Shown here: in pieces, positions 17,573 through 25,099 of the stretch
Position numbering within the stretch: the first letter of the stretch is position 1
Layout of the letters: each line of letters opens with the position of its first letter
Assembly: GCF_004349265.1 (NCBI RefSeq)
Contig: NZ_SMFL01000016.1
Location: 62,001 to 126,000, forward strand
DNA length: 64,000 nucleotides
Source of the DNA: Dyadobacter psychrotolerans
GTDB lineage: Bacteria; Bacteroidota; Bacteroidia; Cytophagales; Spirosomataceae
Reading direction: 5' to 3'
Notes under the pieces: generated by a model
What the model saw: the letters and a program-made list of their open reading frames with translations, nothing else
Told to the model about the DNA's origin: nothing
The model's database searches: none
Position numbers and translations under genes: made by a program

Positions 17573-19345
17573 TTATTTCTTGCTGGTTATCCAAACATTC
17601 GCTTTGTCTTCCAGTAATTTTAACGGAACACAGCCGGATTCTAAAACCAGATTGTGAAAGTCACTGATCTTAAATTTATCACCCAATTCAGATTCTGCTT
17701 TGGACCTCAGCGAACGGATTTTCAACTGGCCGATTTTATAAGACAAAGCTTGTCCGGCACCGGCCATATATCTTTCAATCTCAGCAGTAATACTTTCTTG
17801 TGACTCCGCTTCGTGATCCAGAGAATACTGGATCGCCTTTTCACGGGTCCAGCCTTTGGAATGCAAACCTGTATCCACCACAAGCCGAATTGCCCGGTGC
17901 ATTTCAGCGCTTAACATGCCAAAGTATTGATATGGATCCGTGTATAAACCCAGTTCTTTCCCCAGTGACTCGCAATATAAGGCCCAGCCTTCACCGTATG
18001 CGCTGTACCACAAGTTCTTACGAAAATCAGGAAGTGCTTTGTTTTCCTGCTGAAGTGAAATCTGGTAATGATGACCGGGAATTGCTTCGTGTAAAAAAAG
18101 ACTTTCATCAGAAACCACATTATAGGTTTTTGCATCCGGAACAGGCACATAAAATACCCCGGGACGTGAGCCGTCGGCCAGACCCGGATTGTATTCTGCG
18201 GAAGCCGATTTTTCCCTGAAAGCTTCCGTTCTCCTAACCTCAAATGCTGATTTTGGTGTCAGATCAAAAAGCTTTTTAAGATTCGGTTTCATGGTTTCAT
18301 GAATCTTATTAAAGTTCGCAATCACCTGCTCAGGTTTGGTAAACGGCATCAGCTTTTTATTATTTCTTACATCATCAAAAAACGATTTTAAGTCTCCTTT
18401 AAAACCAACCTGCTGTTTGACTTTCTCCATTTCACCTGAAATACGCGCCACTTCATCCAGACCAATCTGATGAATTTCATCGGCAGTCATTTCAGTCGTT
18501 GTGTAATATTTGATAAAGTAATTATAAAGCGCTTTTCCATTCGGCAATGCATCAAATCCGGAAGTACTCCGGCCAGCTGTCAGATATTCAGTTTTTACAA
18601 AATCATGCAGTTTCTTGAACGTTGGTATAATCTTGCTTTCGACCATTGCAGCATACTGCTTTTCGAGTCTGCTTTTATCTTCGGCTGAAAAATCCTTTGG
18701 GAAATTTTTAGCAGGTGTATAAAACAAATGTTCAGCCACCGGTCCATGATCCATACCGGAAAGCTGAGGGATCATTTTTTCTATCAACGGTTTTGGTAAT
18801 ATATAACCTTGTTTCACTCCGTTTCTCATGTTGACCACTGCCGTATCGCACCATACGACAAAACCATCCACCCGTTTCAGCCAGTTATCATAATCCTTCA
18901 CTGTTTTAAAAGGCTGAAGACTTGTCCCGCCAGCTATTTGCGCGATCATCAAATGGGTGGAAAATATCTGGTTCAAGGGCATAAGCTCCGTTGGAAAACT
19001 CAGTCCTTCCAGGTTGATCGAACATTCCCAACTCAAAAGATCCCAACTCACCTTTTCTTCGGATGAAAGCTTTTCACGATCATACTTTGCCAGTTCTGTC
19101 TGATATTTTTTGTAAAAAGCAATGAGTTTTTCTTTCCCTGCTTTGGTCAGATCGTCAGACATCTGGTCGTTGTAACGATTGTCTCCGTTCATGGTCGCTT
19201 CCAAAGGATACAGCGGAAGACGTTCCTGATAATACTTGTCGAAAACCTCTTTTATAGCAGGCATAGATTCTTCTCCCGATGTTTTTTTATTGCAGGATTG
19301 CATTATTAAGCCAAATGCGATGGCAAAAAGCAGATTTTTGAACAT
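17573..19345 (-). CDS. DUF885 family lipoprotein (putative metallopeptidase)
   Basis: Starting at 19345 gives a lipoprotein signal with Cys18 (GLIMQSCNKK). The nine extra residues from the ATG at 19372 would spoil its N-terminus. The protein has the DUF885 features: TSGFDALPNGKALYNYFIKYYTTT split over the middle, the motif LHEAIPGHHYQ near residue 417, and ARPGVFYVP-like SRPGVFYVPVPD before it, then YGEGWALYCESLGKE. The HEAIPGHH site suggests zinc-dependent hydrolysis, as in the M32/M3-like clan, but substrates of most members are unknown. About 590 residues is the usual length. Confidence 0.87.
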   Translation of the reverse strand: MFKNLLFAIAFGLIMQSCNKKTSGEESMPAIKEVFDKYYQERLPLYPLEATMNGDNRYNDQMSDDLTKAGKEKLIAFYKKYQTELAKYDREKLSSEEKVSWDLLSWECSINLEGLSFPTELMPLNQIFSTHLMIAQIAGGTSLQPFKTVKDYDNWLKRVDGFVVWCDTAVVNMRNGVKQGYILPKPLIEKMIPQLSGMDHGPVAEHLFYTPAKNFPKDFSAEDKSRLEKQYAAMVESKIIPTFKKLHDFVKTEYLTAGRSTSGFDALPNGKALYNYFIKYYTTTEMTADEIHQIGLDEVARISGEMEKVKQQVGFKGDLKSFFDDVRNNKKLMPFTKPEQVIANFNKIHETMKPNLKKLFDLTPKSAFEVRRTEAFREKSASAEYNPGLADGSRPGVFYVPVPDAKTYNVVSDESLFLHEAIPGHHYQISLQQENKALPDFRKNLWYSAYGEGWALYCESLGKELGLYTDPYQYFGMLSAEMHRAIRLVVDTGLHSKGWTREKAIQYSLDHEAESQESITAEIERYMAGAGQALSYKIGQLKIRSLRSKAESELGDKFKISDFHNLVLESGCVPLKLLEDKANVWITSKK

Positions 19346-19529
19346 GTTGAGGTTCTTTTGATTTGAAAGCATGACAAGTTAAATTAATCCTTTCAAATTA
19401 CAAATCCGGATTGTGCTCAATATCAAATTCCCGGCATAACATCGTTATAATAGTTGAAAACAATTGATACCTTGTACCAAAGAGCTGATAAGACGGCTTG
19501 TCCCCTAACAAACAAAACAAGATATAGCG

Positions 19530-20144
19530 ATGATTAACTTTAAAACCTTTTTTGCAAAAAAGGATCCTCTTTACATTAAAGAATATAAGCCAAAGAAATA
19601 CGTCAAACCCGAAAAAATGATTGACATTGTTTCTGCATGGCAGGGCCTGGAAATGATCATTGAAGACATTCAGCTACAATTCGGTCTTGGGAATAATACC
19701 TGTATAGAGTTCGGAGTTGAATTCGGTTATTCTGCTGTGGTACTCTCCAATTATTTTAATAACGTAATTGGAGTTGATACCTTTGAAGGCGACATTCATA
19801 CCACTAACAAAAACCAGCATTATGAGGAAACTCAGCAAAGACTGGCTTCTTTCAATGGTATCAAGCTATTTAAATCGGATTATAAGGATTGGATCAGGCG
19901 GGATTCTGAGCACTATGATCTGGCACATGTTGACATCGTACATACTTATGAAGATACATACCAATGCGGACTTTGGGCTTCACAGCATAGCGACTGTACC
20001 CTATTCCATGATACGGAAAGCTACCCCGATGTAAAAAAAGCTGTCTTAGATATAGCAAAAAAAACAGGGCAACAGATTTACAATTATCCGCTGCATTTTG
20101 GATTAGGCATTTTAGTAAATAAACGTTCTTTACGTAAACGGTGA
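19530..20144 (+). CDS. Class I SAM-dependent methyltransferase-like protein
   Basis: This 204-residue protein has a Rossmann-like N-terminal motif, CIEFGVEFGYSAVVLSNYF followed by GVDTFEGD (motif I and the acidic end of strand 2), and a later DLAHVDIVHTYEDT and LFHDTESYPDVKKAV, which fit the Methyltransf_24-type fold with a metal-like HVD site. The substrate is unknown. It lies 7 bases before the ribokinase gene and may share its transcript, although no functional link is evident. Confidence 0.75.
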   Translation: MINFKTFFAKKDPLYIKEYKPKKYVKPEKMIDIVSAWQGLEMIIEDIQLQFGLGNNTCIEFGVEFGYSAVVLSNYFNNVIGVDTFEGDIHTTNKNQHYEETQQRLASFNGIKLFKSDYKDWIRRDSEHYDLAHVDIVHTYEDTYQCGLWASQHSDCTLFHDTESYPDVKKAVLDIAKKTGQQIYNYPLHFGLGILVNKRSLRKR

Positions 20145-20151
20145 AGTTTAA

Positions 20152-21048
20152 ATGAGCAAAAAAGTACTGGTGATCGGAAGTTCCAATACGGATATGGTCG
20201 TAAAAACGGCAGCATTTCCAAAGCCGGGCGAAACCGTTTTGGGTGGAAAGTTCTTCATGAACCCGGGTGGCAAGGGAGCCAACCAGGCTGTCGCCGCAGC
20301 CCGGCTGGGGGCTAATGTTCGTTTTGTGGCTAAAACAGGAAATGACATTTTTGGCAAACAAGCTGCGGAAGGGTTTGTAAAAGAAGATCTTGACACGCAG
20401 TTTTTAATTCAAACCAATGATTTTGCCTCCGGGGTGGCATTGATATCTGTCAATGAAAAAGGTGAAAATCAAATCGTCGTAGCATCAGGCGCAAACATGG
20501 ACTTGAAGCCGCAGGATTTGCCGGATGCCATTTTTGAAAACGTTGAATGGGCTTTGGTTCAGCTCGAAATTCCGATGCAGACCATTGAATATGTAGTAAA
20601 AAAATGCGCGTCATTAAATATAAAAGTTATCCTGAACCCCGCACCAGCTGACACTTTAAAGGATGAACTTTTAAAAGATATATACCTGATCACACCCAAC
20701 GAAACAGAAACGCAGCTTTTAACGGGCATTCTTCCTGAAAATCCTGAAAAGTTAGAACAGGCAGCATCATTTTTCCACCAAAAAGGAGTTGAAAACGTGG
20801 TTATTACACTTGGAAAAGACGGTGTTTTTTTATCAAATAACAGCTATTCTCAGATTATTCCAGCCGTTGAAGTCGATCCCATGGATACAACCGCCGCCGG
20901 AGATGTATTTAACGGAGCTGTTCTGGCGGCTTTGTCGAATGGAAAAGACTGGATTGAAGCCTGTGAATTTGCATGTAATGCGGCTGCGTTGTCGGTTACC
21001 CGTATGGGTGCGCAAAGCTCTGCCCCTTTCCTCAAAGAATTGAATTAA
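20152..21048 (+). CDS. rbsK: Ribokinase
   Basis: This 298-residue PfkB-family kinase shows the ribokinase N-terminal motif GSSNTDMVVKT, the sugar-binding GGKFFMNPGGKGANQAVAAA region, and the C-terminal ATP/catalytic motif DTTAAGDVFNGAVLAAL with the catalytic Asp. NPAPA near residue 163 is also typical. It phosphorylates D-ribose at O5. The next gene, 16 bases on, is a nucleoside hydrolase that releases ribose, so the pair forms a coherent nucleoside-salvage step. Confidence 0.92.
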   Translation: MSKKVLVIGSSNTDMVVKTAAFPKPGETVLGGKFFMNPGGKGANQAVAAARLGANVRFVAKTGNDIFGKQAAEGFVKEDLDTQFLIQTNDFASGVALISVNEKGENQIVVASGANMDLKPQDLPDAIFENVEWALVQLEIPMQTIEYVVKKCASLNIKVILNPAPADTLKDELLKDIYLITPNETETQLLTGILPENPEKLEQAASFFHQKGVENVVITLGKDGVFLSNNSYSQIIPAVEVDPMDTTAAGDVFNGAVLAALSNGKDWIEACEFACNAAALSVTRMGAQSSAPFLKELN

Positions 21049-21063
21049 CCTCTTCATGACCAA

Positions 21064-22002
21064 ATGAATAAAATACCTGTAATTATCGACTGTGACCCTG
21101 GCCATGACGATGCCCTGATGCTGATGCTTGCTTTCGGAAGCGGTAAATTTGATATAAAAGCAATAACCACTTCGGCAGGAAACCAGACTCAGGAAAAAAC
21201 ATTAAATAATGCCCTAAAAATATTAACACTGATTGGCGCTAATGTACCCGTTTACAAGGGTGCAGAAAAGCCTATGTTTCGGGATTTGATTATTGCCGAC
21301 CATGTGCACGGTGAAACCGGGCTTGACTGTCCATCTCTTCCACAACCCACAATAAAACCTGATTTCCTGTCAGCAGTTGAAGGAATTGCCAAAGTCCTGA
21401 CTGAATCTGATGAAAAAGTTATACTGGTACCCACCGGGCCGCTTACCAACATTGCAACCTTCCTGCTGGCCTATCCGCACCTGAAAGACAAAATCGGGCG
21501 AATTTCTCTAATGGGTGGAGGCATATTCCGTGGAAACATAACTCCGTTGGCTGAGTTTAATATTTTCGTTGATCCGGAAGCAGCACATCTTGTTTTCAAA
21601 AGCGGAATACCCATAACCATGTGTGGCCTGGACGTGACACACAAGGCGCTGGTTTTTCAGAAGGATATCGACCTGTTTCGGTCACTCGGTAACAAATCGG
21701 GACTGGCGGCAGCAGATCTGATGGATTTCTTTTCAATCTTTTACAGAACTACCTGCACAGAACTGAATGGAGGAGCAGCTTTGCATGACCCCTGTGCCAT
21801 TGCCTGGCTGATCGAACCGGATATGTTTGTCAGCAAGCCTTGTTTTGTTGATGTAGAAATCAATGGAACACTAACATCGGGAACAACTGTCGTGGATTTC
21901 TATGGAGTGACTGGAAAGAAGCCTAATGTTGAAGTTGTTTTTGATATCAACCGGGAGAGGTATATTGAAATTTTGTATAACTCGATAAAAAATCTTCCTT
22001 GA
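21064..22002 (+). CDS. Nucleoside hydrolase (IunH/RihA type)
   Basis: The 312-residue protein opens with the calcium-binding motif DCDPGHDDALMLMLAFG (residues 9-25), has NVPVYKGAEKPM, a central HGETGLDC, VPTGPLTNIATFL, SLMGGGIFRGNITPLAEFN and HDPCAIAWLIEPDMF. These are diagnostic of inosine-uridine-preferring nucleoside hydrolases. It splits the N-glycosidic bond of ribonucleosides to ribose plus base. Base preference cannot be told. Confidence 0.93.
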   Translation: MNKIPVIIDCDPGHDDALMLMLAFGSGKFDIKAITTSAGNQTQEKTLNNALKILTLIGANVPVYKGAEKPMFRDLIIADHVHGETGLDCPSLPQPTIKPDFLSAVEGIAKVLTESDEKVILVPTGPLTNIATFLLAYPHLKDKIGRISLMGGGIFRGNITPLAEFNIFVDPEAAHLVFKSGIPITMCGLDVTHKALVFQKDIDLFRSLGNKSGLAAADLMDFFSIFYRTTCTELNGGAALHDPCAIAWLIEPDMFVSKPCFVDVEINGTLTSGTTVVDFYGVTGKKPNVEVVFDINRERYIEILYNSIKNLP

Positions 22003-22034
22003 CAACGATTACTTATCTCACTCAACTACAAATA

Positions 22035-22666
22035 ATGGAAAACGACTTCAAACAAACGGAAATGCAAACTACTGCTCTATTAAAAAAAATCTGGTTAAGA
22101 CCACAGGAGGTATTCCAGTATCTATTTAAATATGATCCAAAAAAGCATGTAACCTTATTACTAATTCTGGCTTCGGTAACCGGAGCATTTTCCCGTGCGT
22201 ATACCAGATTTCCATTCGATGAAAATCCAATCCTAAAAGTTTTACTTATTGTACCTATTACCTCCTTTATAACTTTTTTTTATTTAACTTATGTGGGTTT
22301 CTAATAAGCTGGACAGGTCGTAAATGGCTTAAGGGAAAAGCTGAAACAGACCAGATCGTTACGGTGTTGGCATGGTCCTCGATCCCGCAAATCTGCTCTT
22401 TCATTTTTGTAATTCTACGAATTCTTATTTTAGTTCAGGACGTATTTCGTACACCGCTGAACTTTGAATTCAACATCCTGGAACTATTGCTTTTGTTACC
22501 GCAGTTAGTCTTGACTTTCTGGTCTATGTATCTGATTGTGAAGGGTATTTCAGCTGCACAGAATTTTACATTCGGCAGATCCACAGTGAATCTTCTGCTG
22601 CCTATTGTACTGGTGCTTTCCCCCTTTATTATCTTTTCTATTCTTGGCCGGATAATAATGGCTTAG
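22035..22666 (+). pseudogene. Yip1-family membrane protein gene interrupted by a frameshift
   Basis: Reading from the ATG at 22035, the frame encodes a helical start (KKIWLRPQEVFQYLFKYDP) and the first membrane segments, then stops at 22304. A second frame takes over without a start (FLISWTGRKWLKGKAETD, then MLAWSSIPQICSFIF) and runs to 22666 with three more membrane segments. Together they match the layout of Bacteroidota Yip1-domain proteins of about 210 residues. One base appears to be missing somewhere between a T8 run at 22274-22281 and the GGTTTC at 22296-22301. The T8 tract contains a -1 slippery heptamer in frame, so programmed slippage, mutation and sequencing error are all open. Confidence 0.7.
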
Positions 22667-22684
22667 AAATTAGATAGACAGTAA

Positions 22685-23923
22685 TTACAGCAACACAGAA
22701 ACACTATCCTCAACCTCACCTCTTGAAGCTCTCTGCAAAACGGTAGCATTACCCAGATACAGAATTACCAGTCCGCCGATTGAACAAAAAGCCATCATAC
22801 CAACCATAGGCATAGCTGTATTGTTATGTAAAAAACTTACAATTCCGGAAATGATCGCTCCCGCTCCCATTCTCCAGCTTCCCATCAGTGCAGAAGCACT
22901 TCCGGTATGTTTCTTAAAAGGAGCCAGCGAAAGCGCCGATGTATTGGGACCAGTCAATCCCTGTCCGGTAAGGAAAATGAACATCATGGCAATCAGACTG
23001 TACAAGCCAAACCAGTTGTTGTAAACACCGGCGATTAGTACGATACCGACTATGCTTTGGTACACCAGAGTGATTTTGATGATCTCCTGGCTTTTATATT
23101 TTTTTAAAAGAAAATGATTCAGCTGCGTGGAGCCAATCATTGCGAAAGCCAGCAAACCAAAGATCCAGCCATATTGCTGAGCACTGACTTTGTAAATATT
23201 CATAAACACATCCGATGAGCCTGAAATATAGGCAAACGGAGCCGCAGTAGCCAAACCTCCGGCAAGCGTGTAAATAAGAAACTGCGGCTGGCTGATTACG
23301 GTAAAATAACTGCCCATTACCGATTTGGGTTTAAGCGAAACGGAACGATCCGGCATCTGACCAGTTGGCAGAAAGAAATAAATTCCGGCGATCATGATCG
23401 AAACAATACCAGCCAGAATGATAAACAGCCAATGCCAGCTAAAACCCATAGTAACGTAACCACCGACGGTCGGCGCTATCATCGGTGAAACGGCGATAAC
23501 CAGGGTGATCATCGAAAAAACTTCAGCCCTTTTATTGGAAGGAAATATATCGCTGACAAGTGCCTGTGATGCGACTAATCCCACACAACCACCCATTGCC
23601 TGAAGAAAACGCATCAGTATAAGTGAGTCCACGGTGGATGTCATCGCGCAGCCAATGGAAGCCAACATATACAAACCCAAGCCTACATAAAGTGGAATTT
23701 TTCTTCCAAACCTATCTAAAAGAGGCCCGTACAAAATTTGTCCAAGACAGATTCCCACCAGGTAACTGGTAAGTGAAAGCTGCACTTTATCAATGGTTGT
23801 GTGCAGGTCTTTGGCAATTGTCGGGAAACCCGGCAGATACATGTCAATGGAAAACGGGCTGATTGTAGCCAGCGAGCCCAGTATCAGGATGATGAAGGAA
23901 TATCGTTTGCGACTCATACTCAA
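22685..23923 (-). CDS. Bcr/CflA-family multidrug MFS transporter
   Basis: This 412-residue protein has 12 hydrophobic segments and the Bcr/CflA signature near the N-terminus: SPFSIDMYLPGFPTIAKDL in the first membrane segment and loop, then GPLLDRFGRKIPL (major-facilitator loop 2-3 motif), and LMRFLQAMGGCVGLVASQAL. Members export drugs such as bicyclomycin and sulfonamides by proton antiport. The gene is single. Confidence 0.92.
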   Translation of the reverse strand: MSMSRKRYSFIILILGSLATISPFSIDMYLPGFPTIAKDLHTTIDKVQLSLTSYLVGICLGQILYGPLLDRFGRKIPLYVGLGLYMLASIGCAMTSTVDSLILMRFLQAMGGCVGLVASQALVSDIFPSNKRAEVFSMITLVIAVSPMIAPTVGGYVTMGFSWHWLFIILAGIVSIMIAGIYFFLPTGQMPDRSVSLKPKSVMGSYFTVISQPQFLIYTLAGGLATAAPFAYISGSSDVFMNIYKVSAQQYGWIFGLLAFAMIGSTQLNHFLLKKYKSQEIIKITLVYQSIVGIVLIAGVYNNWFGLYSLIAMMFIFLTGQGLTGPNTSALSLAPFKKHTGSASALMGSWRMGAGAIISGIVSFLHNNTAMPMVGMMAFCSIGGLVILYLGNATVLQRASRGEVEDSVSVLL

Positions 23924-24086
23924 AATAGAACTTAATGTAGGTCTAACGGCAAAAATGTTACTTTAAGTTCCTGTTTTCTAATAAGTACAACGATTAAACA
24001 ATATAATTATATCGGAGACATTGTCTTAACAATCAAAGTAAATTTCTGACTTTAAACGCGTCGTAAATTCATTATTTTCAAACAGC

Positions 24087-24108
24087 ACTAAAAGTAGCTA
24101 CTTTTAGT
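24087..24108. promoter_or_regulatory. Perfect 22-bp palindrome upstream of the dienelactone hydrolase gene
   Basis: A 22-base perfect palindrome, two 11-base arms ACTAAAAGTAG and CTACTTTTAGT, lies 54 bases upstream of the rightward gene. Its symmetry and place suggest an operator for a dimeric regulator. HxlR-type proteins use sites with TACTT/AAGTA-like arms, but no regulator gene is adjacent, so the binder is a guess. Confidence 0.55.
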
Positions 24109-24161
24109 TTTCAACCAAACGGCAAACTTTTGTTTTAAAAACTTAAAATCCACTTATTACT

Positions 24162-25022
24162 ATGAAAGCAATTTTTATGTTGGTTACGTTTTTCCTGATG
24201 AATGTTTATGCACCCGAGAAACCGGTAACAACTGTGTCAACTGTAATTCCGATTTGCCACACACCTTTGGGCAGCAACGATATGGCCTTTTTAGCGGCGG
24301 ATCCTTCTTTTCAGATGCTTCATGAACTTCCGGCTCCATTTCATTATCAAGGTGCAGGAGAAATGGTCAGTTTCCCAACTCCGGATGGGACGACAGCGTC
24401 AGGATTTCTTTTGAAATCAGCAAAAAAATCGAAAAAGTGGCTTTTGGTTTATCAGGAATGGTGGGGACTCAACGACAACATCAAACAAGAGTCGGCCAAG
24501 CTATATAGAGACCTGGGTGATGTAAATGTAATTGCGTTGGATATGTATGATGGAAAAGTTGGCGAGACCCGTGAAGAAGCCGGGAAACTAATGCAATCAG
24601 CAAGTAAGGAAAGACTTGCGGCAATTACCAGAGGCGCTATATCCTTTGTGGGTAAAGATGCTAAAATTGCTTCAATCGGCTGGTGCTTTGGCGGTATGCT
24701 TTCACTTCAAAGCGCAATTTTAGAACAGAAACAAATGGTTGGCTGCGTGATGTACTACGGAACGCCTGAGAAGGATGTGGAAAAACTAAAAACATTAAAT
24801 ACAGATGTTCTTGGTATTTTCGGAAGTCAGGATCAGGGTATTTCTCCGGCTGTGGTAGCTCAGTTTAAAAAAGATATGAAAACTGCCGGAAAACAGGTGA
24901 CGATTAAAATGTATGATGCAGTTCACGGGTTTGCCAATCCGAGCAATCCCAAGCATGATCCGGCTGCAACGGCTGATGCTTACAAGCTTTCGCTGAATTA
25001 TCTGAAGAAGAAATTCAGCTGA
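24162..25022 (+). CDS. Dienelactone hydrolase family protein, exported
   Basis: The 286-residue protein has a short hydrophobic leader (residues 1-17) and the dienelactone hydrolase alpha/beta fold: WWGLNDNIKQESAKLYRDLG near residue 105, catalytic Cys in GWCFGGMLSLQ, Asp in GSQDQGIS and His in DAVHGFANPS. The Cys-Asp-His triad is intact. Such enzymes hydrolyse lactones or esters; the periplasmic location and substrate are inferred. A conspicuous palindrome lies upstream and a strong hairpin downstream. Confidence 0.9.
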   Translation: MKAIFMLVTFFLMNVYAPEKPVTTVSTVIPICHTPLGSNDMAFLAADPSFQMLHELPAPFHYQGAGEMVSFPTPDGTTASGFLLKSAKKSKKWLLVYQEWWGLNDNIKQESAKLYRDLGDVNVIALDMYDGKVGETREEAGKLMQSASKERLAAITRGAISFVGKDAKIASIGWCFGGMLSLQSAILEQKQMVGCVMYYGTPEKDVEKLKTLNTDVLGIFGSQDQGISPAVVAQFKKDMKTAGKQVTIKMYDAVHGFANPSNPKHDPAATADAYKLSLNYLKKKFS

Positions 25023-25030
25023 GGTTGGTT

Positions 25031-25063
25031 AGACTTTCCAAGTTTTTGAAACTTGGAAAGTCT
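25031..25063 (+). terminator. Terminator after the dienelactone hydrolase gene, with a duplicated right arm
   Basis: AGACTTTCCAAGTTT (25031-25045) pairs over 15 bp with AAACTTGGAAAGTCT (25049-25063), with a 3-base loop and a following T run. The right arm plus T run is repeated once more immediately after (AAACCTGGAAAGTCTTTT, to 25085), giving a tandem copy with a 19-base period. Confidence 0.8.
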
Positions 25064-25099
25064 TTTGAAACCTGGAAAGTCTTTTAAGTATTATTAAAA

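Noticed and set aside
19894..20361. 155-residue antisense frame across the methyltransferase-like and ribokinase genes
   Set aside because: It overlaps two good genes and has a low-complexity, Cys-rich sequence typical of a shadow frame.
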